A stretch of 46,568 nt of DNA. Origin: Streptomyces sp. SID10853. GTDB lineage: Bacteria; Actinomycetota; Actinomycetes; Streptomycetales; Streptomycetaceae. The number at the start of each line of letters is the position of its first letter. Within the stretch, counting starts at the first letter, position 1. The notes under the pieces are model-generated. The model was not told the DNA's origin, made no database searches, and saw only the letters and a program-made list of their open reading frames with translations. This document shows, in pieces, positions 40,823-46,568 of the stretch. The translations under genes and the position numbers were made by a program. The DNA lies in assembly GCF_010548145.1 (NCBI RefSeq), contig NZ_JAAGLN010000026.1:1-46568 (forward strand). The letters run 5' to 3'.

Positions 40823-42226
40823 GTGAAAACAGGCGATCAGATCGTCCAGAACCTCCCCTGGCGCTGGGGAGTCCAAGGCAGGATCTTCATCATCGGTGGC
40901 CTCGGCTACCTGTTCGACGCGTACGACATCGCGCTCAACGGCTTCCTGATGCCGCTGCTGGGCGAACACTTCGGCCTCTCGCTGATTCAGCGCGGGCTCG
41001 TCGCCACGGCGAATCTGGTCGGGATGGCCGTAGGTGCGGTGGCCTGGGGCGCGGTCGCGGACCGTATCGGCCGCAAGAAGGCGTTCAGCGTCACACTGCT
41101 CGTCTTCGGGCTGTTCTCGGTGCTGGGGGCGCTCTCCCCCGACTACCCGGCCTTCCTCGGTCTGCGGTTCCTGGCCGGCGCCGGGCTCGGCGGCTGTATC
41201 CCGGTGGACTACGCCCTGGTGGGCGAGTTCTCGCCGAAGAAGTACCGCGGACGGGTCCTCACCGCCCTCGATGTGTGGTGGCCGATCGGTGTGACACTGT
41301 GCGGCCTGGTGTCGACGGCCATGCTGACGCTCGACGACAACTGGCGCTGGATGCTCGCCACGATGAGCCTGCCCGCGCTGCTGCTGTTCTTCGTACGGCG
41401 TGGCGTTCCCGAGTCGCCGATCTACCTCTCGAAGAGGGGCCGGGAGGCCGAGGCCCGTACCGTCATCGACGACCTGGTGGCCCGCACCGGTGCCCCCGTG
41501 GAGCCGTACGTCATCCCCGCACCGGCCGAGGACACGGGGGCGAAGGGACTGCGGGCGGCGGCCGAACAGCTGTGCAGGCTCTGGACGTTCAGCCCGCGCA
41601 TCACATCGGCGGCCTGGCTGCTGTTCGTCACCGTGATGCTCGTGTACTACGCGGCGCTGAGCTGGATGCCTTCGATCCTCCGCGACGAGGGCCTGGGCGA
41701 CACCGCCGCGTTCATGAGCACCACCGTGATGAGCGGTGTCGGCATCGTCGGCGTACTGGTCTCCACCGCGCTGGTGGACCTGATCGGCCGCAAGTGGCTC
41801 ATCGGAGTCTCGGCGCCGCTCGCCTCGCTCGCCCTCGTGGTGTTCGCGCTCGTGATGGACATGCCGACCGGGTCCGTGGTGGCGATCGCGGCCTTCGGAC
41901 TGCTGATGCAGCTGACCATCCCGGTCCTGTACGCCTACGTGTCCGAGCTGTACCCGACGCGTCTGCGGGCCAGCGGCTTCGGATGGGCCTCCTCGGTCAG
42001 CCGGGCCGCCACCGGGTTCGCCCCTCTGCTGTTCGGCTCGGTGATGTGGCCGGCGCTCGGGCTGCCCCTGACCTTCGGGGTGCTGGGACTTGCCGTACTC
42101 GTCTCCGTCGTATGGATGGCGTTCGCGGCTCCCGAGACCAAGGGCCGGGCCCTGGACGACGCGGACGAGGCGGGCGCGCAGCCCGCACCGGTCACCGCAT
42201 CCGCACCCGAGAACGCGGCCGCCTGA
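40823..42226 (+). CDS. MFS transporter, probable nicotinate uptake carrier
   Basis: A 467-residue major-facilitator carrier with about 12 membrane segments. The signature between helices 2 and 3 is WGAVADRIGRKKAFS near 73-88; FLAGAGLGGCIPVDYALVGE near 117-136 marks the metabolite:proton symporter subfamily, and the half-way repeat VDLIGRKWLIG appears near 320. The GTG start at 40823 has GGAG at five bases; the frame is open upstream to 40748. Its place inside the operon makes nicotinate the likely cargo, as for NicT in Pseudomonas, but aromatic acids in general are possible. Confidence 0.82.
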   Translation: MKTGDQIVQNLPWRWGVQGRIFIIGGLGYLFDAYDIALNGFLMPLLGEHFGLSLIQRGLVATANLVGMAVGAVAWGAVADRIGRKKAFSVTLLVFGLFSVLGALSPDYPAFLGLRFLAGAGLGGCIPVDYALVGEFSPKKYRGRVLTALDVWWPIGVTLCGLVSTAMLTLDDNWRWMLATMSLPALLLFFVRRGVPESPIYLSKRGREAEARTVIDDLVARTGAPVEPYVIPAPAEDTGAKGLRAAAEQLCRLWTFSPRITSAAWLLFVTVMLVYYAALSWMPSILRDEGLGDTAAFMSTTVMSGVGIVGVLVSTALVDLIGRKWLIGVSAPLASLALVVFALVMDMPTGSVVAIAAFGLLMQLTIPVLYAYVSELYPTRLRASGFGWASSVSRAATGFAPLLFGSVMWPALGLPLTFGVLGLAVLVSVVWMAFAAPETKGRALDDADEAGAQPAPVTASAPENAAA

Positions 42227-42279
42227 CGGCTGCCGTCCGGGCCCGGCGTACGGCGCCCCCTCGCACGAACAGGAGAGAC

Positions 42280-43128
42280 ATGAAGCCCGCCCCCTTCCGT
42301 TACCACCGGGCCCGCGACACCGAGGGCGCCACCCGGCTACTGGCCGAGCTCGGTGACGACGCCAAGGTCATCGCCGGCGGCCAGAGCCTGGTCGCGATGA
42401 TGAACTTCCGGCTGGCCAGGCCCGCGCATCTCGTCGATATCGGCGGCCTGCGGGAACTGGCCGGGATCCGCAGGGATGGTGACGGCGCCCTGCACATCGG
42501 CGCGCTCACCACGCACCACGCCGTGGAAACGGCCCCGGTGGACACGCTGGGGCCGGGTTACGAGGTCATCAGGGAGGCCATGGGGTGGATCGGCCATCTG
42601 CCGATCCGTACCCGGGGCACGGCCGGCGGCAGCATCGCGCACGCCGACTCCACCGCCGAGTGGTGTCTGCTCGCTGTGGTGCTGGGCGCCGAGTTGGTGG
42701 CCAGGGGGCCGCGCGGGCAGCGCCGTATCCCGGCCGGGGAGTTCTTCCTCGGCTACTACACGAACGCGCTCGACCCGGACGAACTGCTCGTCGAGATCGT
42801 CTTCCCACGTCCCGCCCCCCATGCCGCGCTCACCGAATTCGCCGAACGGCGGGGTGACTTCGCGATCGTGGCCGCCGCCGTCGACCTCGATCCGGGCGGG
42901 CCCGGCGTGCGCGGCGGACGGGTCGCACTCGGTGGCGTGGCGTCGCTTCCGGTACGAGTGCCGGAAGCGGAGGCGGTGCTGGCCGGCGGCGGGACCTTCA
43001 CCGAGTGCGCCGCGGCGGCAGCGGCCGCCGTCGAGCCGCCGGGGGACGCGAACAGCAGTACGCAGTACCGCAAACAGCTCATCCGCACGCTGGTCGAGCG
43101 CGCCTGCGAGGAGGCGGCATCCCGATGA
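42280..43128 (+). CDS. Molybdenum hydroxylase, FAD-binding medium subunit
   Basis: A 282-residue subunit of CoxM/xanthine dehydrogenase type. FAD contacts are seen in VIAGGQSLVAMM (31-42) and TRGTAGGSIAHADSTAEW (111-128), both diagnostic. It passes electrons from the iron-sulfur subunit to its acceptor. ATG at 42280 follows AGGAGA, and the stop overlaps the large-subunit start by four bases. In the nicotinate operon it should be part of a nicotinate hydroxylase. Confidence 0.9.
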   Translation: MKPAPFRYHRARDTEGATRLLAELGDDAKVIAGGQSLVAMMNFRLARPAHLVDIGGLRELAGIRRDGDGALHIGALTTHHAVETAPVDTLGPGYEVIREAMGWIGHLPIRTRGTAGGSIAHADSTAEWCLLAVVLGAELVARGPRGQRRIPAGEFFLGYYTNALDPDELLVEIVFPRPAPHAALTEFAERRGDFAIVAAAVDLDPGGPGVRGGRVALGGVASLPVRVPEAEAVLAGGGTFTECAAAAAAAVEPPGDANSSTQYRKQLIRTLVERACEEAASR

Positions 43129-45542
43129 AGAACGTCCCGGAGAAGAACGGAAAGAGTGAAGCACCGAGGAACGGCGCACCGATGGCAGACCCCCGTCTGA
43201 TCGGCAGGTCGGTCGCCCGCCGCGAGGACCCCCGGCTGCTGTCCGGGCGCGGCCGGTTCGTCGACGACATCCAGCTGCCCGGCATGCTGCACGCGCAGTT
43301 CGTGCGGAGCACCGTCGCACACGGCCTGATCACCTCGATCGACCTGTCCGCGGTGCGGGAGGTGCCGGGTGTGGTCGCCGCGTACACCGCGGAGGATCTG
43401 CCGCTCGGCGACATCACCGCCCTGCTCGGGCGCCCGCCGCACGAGTTCGTCCCCACCGCGATGCCCGTACTCGCCCGTGACCGGGTCCGTTACGTGGGTG
43501 AGCCCCTGGCCGTCGTCGTGGCACGCGACGCGTACGCCGCCGAGGACGGTCTTGCGGCGGCCAGGGTCGGTTACGAGACGCTGGCACCCCTCACATCGGA
43601 GGAACAGGCACTGGCGCCCGGTGCGGTGCTGGTCCACGACGAGGCCGCGCACAACACCCTCGTGGACGTCTCGCTGTTCGCCACGGACGGCATCGACGGC
43701 ATCTTCGACGACGCCCCCTGCGTCGTACAGGTATCCACCAGGACCGGCCGGCAGAACGCGCTGCCGCTGGAGACGCGCGGTGCCGTGGCCCACTGGGACG
43801 ACCGCGAGGAGCAGCTCGTCCTGCAGACCTGCACCCAGGTCCCGCACCAGGTGCGCACGGTGGCCTCCCGCTCCCTGGGGCTCGACGAACACAAGGTCCG
43901 CGTGATCGTGCCGGACATGGGTGGGGGCTTCGGTCTCAAGTGCGCGGTCGGGCGCGAGGAGATCGCCGCGGCGGCCGCGGCGCTGCGGCTGGGCAGGCCG
44001 GTGAAGTGGATCGAGGACCGCAAGGACGCGCTGTCCGCTTCGTTCCTCGCCCGCGAACAGCACTACGAGGTACGGGCGGCGTTCGACGAGCAGGGCACGA
44101 TCCTCGGCCTTGACGCCGATGTGGTGTGCGACATGGGGGCGTACTCCTGCTACCCGTTCACCGCCGGTATCGAGCCGCTGATGGCGGCCGCGGAGATGCC
44201 CGGTGTCTACAAGGTGCCGGCCTACCGGGTGCGCGGGCGGGCCGTCACCACCAACAAGGCGCCCACCGCGCCGTACCGGGGTGTCAGCCGGCCGCAGTAC
44301 GTGATGGTCGTGGAGCGGCTCTTCGAGCGTGCCGCACGCGAACTGGACCTCGACCCCGTCGAGATCCGCCGCCGCAACGTCATCACCGACTTCCCGTACA
44401 CGGGCGTGAACGGCATCACCTACGACCCGGGCTCCTACCTGGAGGCGCTGGATCTGTGCGAGCGGTCGGTCAGGGACGAGGGCTGGTACGAGCGGCAGGC
44501 CGCGGCTGCAGCCGAGGGGCGCCACATCGGCATCGGCTACTCGTGTTTCAGCGAACGCACCGGTTACGGGTCCACCGCCTTCGCGCAGCGCAAGATGGCG
44601 GTCGTTCCCGGCTTCGACATCTCCGAGGTCCGCATGGACACCAGTGGCGCGGTGACCGTCACCACCGGCACCATGAGCCACGGGCAGAGCCATGAGACGA
44701 CGATGGCGCAGATCGTCGCCGACGAACTCGGCCTGGATATCGCCAAGGTCCGCATCCATCAGGGCGACACCGAACGCATCACGTACGGCTGGGGCACTTT
44801 CGCCAGCCGGTCCATCACGGTGGGCGGCAGCGCGGTACGGCTGGCCGCGGCAAAGCTCGGCGACAAGCTGTGCCGGATCGCGGCGGCCCACTGGGACATC
44901 ACCCCGGAGGAGACCGAACTCGACCGCGCACGGGTGCGCCGCAAGGACGACCACTCCGCCGTGCTCGGTTACGAGCAACTGGCCGACATCGCGTATCTCA
45001 GGGCGCATCTGCTGCCCAAGGACGTGGAGCCGGGGCTGACGGCCACCGCCACCTTCGACGTCTTCAACGACGGCACGTTCTCGAATGCCGCACACGGCGT
45101 CGTCGTGGAACTGCACGAAGGCACCGGCCAGGTGGAGATCCTGCGGTACATCTGCGTCGAGGACGTCGGCGTCGCGATCAACCCGCAGGTGGTGGAGGGC
45201 CAGTGCCGGGGCGGCATCGCCCAGGGCATCGCGGGCGCGCTCTTCGAGCAGGTGACGTACGACGGGCAGGGCGAGCCGTCCGCCACCAGCTTCATGGACT
45301 ACAAGGTGCCCACCGCGCAGGAGATCCCGGATGTGACGATCCATCACCTCTCGACGCCCTGCGCGTTCACGGAGACCGGGGCCAAGGGCGCGGGCGAAGG
45401 CGGCACGATCGGCGCACCCGCCGCCGTGCTCAACGCCGTCAACGACGGCCTGCGTGCGACCGGCATCGAACTCGACCACACCCCGATCACACCCGGCACG
45501 GTGCACAGCGCACTGCGGGGGAATCCGGAGAACGTCTCATGA
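43125..45542 (+). CDS. Molybdenum hydroxylase, large molybdopterin-binding subunit
   Basis: An 805-residue CoxL/xanthine-dehydrogenase-type catalytic subunit. Starts MKNVPEKNGK, with the conserved LIGRSVARREDPRLLSGRGR near 22-41. Molybdopterin contacts are MGGGFGLK near 265-272 and APYRGVSRP near 382-390; the active-site base is Glu758 in GAGEGG. The loop APYRGVSR is not the AYxCSFR loop of true CO dehydrogenase, so it hydroxylates an N-heterocycle or aldehyde. The operon suggests nicotinate to 6-hydroxynicotinate. Start is fixed by the ATGA overlap. Confidence 0.9.
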   Translation: MKNVPEKNGKSEAPRNGAPMADPRLIGRSVARREDPRLLSGRGRFVDDIQLPGMLHAQFVRSTVAHGLITSIDLSAVREVPGVVAAYTAEDLPLGDITALLGRPPHEFVPTAMPVLARDRVRYVGEPLAVVVARDAYAAEDGLAAARVGYETLAPLTSEEQALAPGAVLVHDEAAHNTLVDVSLFATDGIDGIFDDAPCVVQVSTRTGRQNALPLETRGAVAHWDDREEQLVLQTCTQVPHQVRTVASRSLGLDEHKVRVIVPDMGGGFGLKCAVGREEIAAAAAALRLGRPVKWIEDRKDALSASFLAREQHYEVRAAFDEQGTILGLDADVVCDMGAYSCYPFTAGIEPLMAAAEMPGVYKVPAYRVRGRAVTTNKAPTAPYRGVSRPQYVMVVERLFERAARELDLDPVEIRRRNVITDFPYTGVNGITYDPGSYLEALDLCERSVRDEGWYERQAAAAAEGRHIGIGYSCFSERTGYGSTAFAQRKMAVVPGFDISEVRMDTSGAVTVTTGTMSHGQSHETTMAQIVADELGLDIAKVRIHQGDTERITYGWGTFASRSITVGGSAVRLAAAKLGDKLCRIAAAHWDITPEETELDRARVRRKDDHSAVLGYEQLADIAYLRAHLLPKDVEPGLTATATFDVFNDGTFSNAAHGVVVELHEGTGQVEILRYICVEDVGVAINPQVVEGQCRGGIAQGIAGALFEQVTYDGQGEPSATSFMDYKVPTAQEIPDVTIHHLSTPCAFTETGAKGAGEGGTIGAPAAVLNAVNDGLRATGIELDHTPITPGTVHSALRGNPENVS

Positions 45543-46051
45543 CAAGCACCGATCAGCGGGATCTCCATCTGCTGACCCTCGACGTCAACGGCGAGCGGCA
45601 CGAGGTCATCACCGAGGCGCGCCGCACACTGGTCGATGTGCTCCGCCACGACCTGCGGCTGACCGGGGCGCACGTCGGCTGCGAACACGGCATCTGCGGC
45701 GCCTGCACCGTGCTGGTCGACGGCCGGCCCGTACGCGCGTGTCTGATGTTCGCGGCGCAGGCCGAGGGCACCGAGATCCGCACCGTGGAATCCCTGTCGG
45801 GCGGTGCGGACGGGCGTGAACTGAACGATCTGCAGCAGGCGTTCAGCGAACACCACGCGTTGCAGTGCGGCTTCTGCACGCCCGGATTCCTGATGCTCGC
45901 CGAGGGTTTCCTCGCCGAGCGGCCCGACGCGACCAGGGATGAGATCCGCGAGGTCGTCGCCGCCAACCTGTGCCGGTGCACCGGCTACCAGACCATCGTC
46001 GAAGCGATCGACGGCTGCGCCACCGCCCGGCGCCGCGAGAAGGAGAACTGA
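45539..46051 (+). CDS. Molybdenum hydroxylase, 2Fe-2S small subunit
   Basis: A 170-residue CoxS-type subunit. The first cluster is bound by Cys48, Cys53, Cys56 and Cys68 (CEHGICGAC and the later RAC), the second by Cys110, Cys113, Cys145 and Cys147 (QCGFC and LCRCTGYQ). It carries electrons from the molybdenum centre to FAD. The start overlaps the large-subunit stop (ATGA), completing a medium-large-small order. A strong AAGGAGAA near its 3' end serves the next gene. Confidence 0.93.
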   Translation: MTSTDQRDLHLLTLDVNGERHEVITEARRTLVDVLRHDLRLTGAHVGCEHGICGACTVLVDGRPVRACLMFAAQAEGTEIRTVESLSGGADGRELNDLQQAFSEHHALQCGFCTPGFLMLAEGFLAERPDATRDEIREVVAANLCRCTGYQTIVEAIDGCATARRREKEN

Positions 46052-46568
46052 TGCAGCTCACCAACACCGTTCCGGTCAAAGCCCCGCCGGACGAGGTCTT
46101 CGCCCTGATGAACGACGTCGAAAGGGTCGCGTCGTGTATGCCGGGCGCCGCCATCGAAGGGCAGGAAGGCGACTCCTGGCACGGCAAGGTGAAGGTCAAG
46201 GTCGGCCCGATCACCGCCGCGTACGCGGGGACGGTCCGGTTCCTGGAGGTCGACGCAGGACGGCGGCTGCTGCGGGTCCAGGCGCGGGGCGCGGACACAC
46301 ACGGCAGCGGCGACGCGGAGGCCGCGGCCACGATCGTGGTGGAGGAGGCACCGGACGGCGCTCTGTTGCGGCTGTCCACGGACCTCGTCATCCGGGGGAA
46401 GATCGCCCAGTTCGGCAAGGGCGCCATCGGTGCGGTGTCGGACCGGATCCTCCAGCAGTTCGCGAGGAATCTCGGCAGCCTGCTCGACCAGGACCGCGGC
46501 CAGGGGGCCGCCGCTGCGGTGTCGCCCGCCGCGAACGCCCCGATGCAGGCGGGCCAGGACTCGACCGC
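46051..46568 (+). CDS. CoxG-like SRPBCC protein (partial, runs off window)
   Basis: At least 172 residues of a SRPBCC-fold protein of the CoxG family, starting MQLTNTVPVKAPPDEVFALM, with CMPGAAIEG near 30 and the terminal FGKGAIGAVSDRILQQFARN of the domain near 110-130. A Pro/Ala-rich tail follows and is cut by the window end. CoxG proteins accompany CoxMSL-type hydroxylases and help assembly or membrane docking. The start codon shares one base with the previous stop (TGATG). Confidence 0.88.
   Translation, partial: MQLTNTVPVKAPPDEVFALMNDVERVASCMPGAAIEGQEGDSWHGKVKVKVGPITAAYAGTVRFLEVDAGRRLLRVQARGADTHGSGDAEAAATIVVEEAPDGALLRLSTDLVIRGKIAQFGKGAIGAVSDRILQQFARNLGSLLDQDRGQGAAAAVSPAANAPMQAGQDST

Noticed and set aside
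42756..45506. Minus-strand open frame of about 900 codons opposite the molybdenum hydroxylase genes
   Set aside because: It lacks domain motifs and mirrors the codon structure of the real genes on the plus strand.
43125..46051. Carbon monoxide dehydrogenase
   Set aside because: The large subunit has APYRGVSR instead of the AYxCSFR active-site loop needed for CO oxidation, and the neighbours point to N-heterocycle breakdown.
1..46568. tRNA genes, rRNA, CRISPR arrays, phage attachment sites, antibiotic gene clusters
   Set aside because: Looked for T-loop motifs, regular spaced repeats, integrases and PKS/NRPS signatures; none were seen.

Overview
The window looks like a chromosomal segment of a Streptomyces or a close actinomycete relative. 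GC is very high, third-position G/C is strongly preferred, GTG starts are frequent, neighbouring genes are coupled by 4-base ATGA or GTGA overlaps, and every recognisable family is typical of streptomycetes. I saw no rRNA, tRNA, CRISPR array, integrase or replication origin. The content is mainly catabolic and transport functions, plus one decayed mobile-element zone.

Layout, left to right. (1) 67-3.8 kb: an iron-containing alcohol dehydrogenase of hydroxyacid-oxoacid transhydrogenase type, divergent from an IclR regulator with a perfect palindrome between them; a DUF779 protein, a GNAT acetyltransferase and a 64-residue membrane protein whose ribosome-binding site lies inside a 14-bp perfect inverted repeat. 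(2) 3.9-7.2 kb: a leftward, translationally coupled operon of a quinone reductase and two acyl-CoA dehydrogenases, with a recognisable promoter/operator. (3) 7.4-9.15 kb: a DUF3311 / sodium:solute symporter pair. (4) 9.3-14.4 kb: an amidohydrolase coupled to a CobW-type metallochaperone with a repeated Pro/Asp linker, then a PIG-L deacetylase and an S33 peptidase-like hydrolase. (5) 14.6-20.7 kb: a leftward sugar ABC operon of rhamnose type (ATPase, two permeases, lipoprotein) ending in an L-fucose/L-arabinose-isomerase-family protein, under a promoter carrying a LacI-like operator. (6) 21.1-24.7 kb: a glycine betaine/choline-type ABC transporter whose ATPase gene is convergent with the permease/binding-protein operon; then a pirin (24.8 kb).

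(7) 25.8-35.3 kb is an accessory zone. It holds an IS3-type transposase fragment fused to a regulator tail, an SGNH hydrolase, IS701-type and carboxymuconolactone-decarboxylase-type remnants, DUF1330, LURP-one-like and XRE-MmyB genes, a nearly intact 884-bp IS5-like element with a frameshifted transposase, and a short-chain dehydrogenase flanked by two IS5-type remnants. (8) 35.6-37.8 kb: a secreted GH27 alpha-galactosidase with an upstream inverted repeat and a clear terminator.

(9) 38.3 kb to the right edge is the most coherent system: an apparent aerobic nicotinate degradation operon. It encodes a NicX-like 2,5-dihydroxypyridine dioxygenase, a NicC-like 6-hydroxynicotinate monooxygenase, an MFS carrier, a three-subunit molybdenum hydroxylase (FAD, Mo and 2Fe-2S subunits) that could make 6-hydroxynicotinate, and a CoxG-like protein cut by the window end. 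Together these would import nicotinate and convert it to N-formylmaleamate. The two later steps (NicD, NicF) and a regulator are not in the window.
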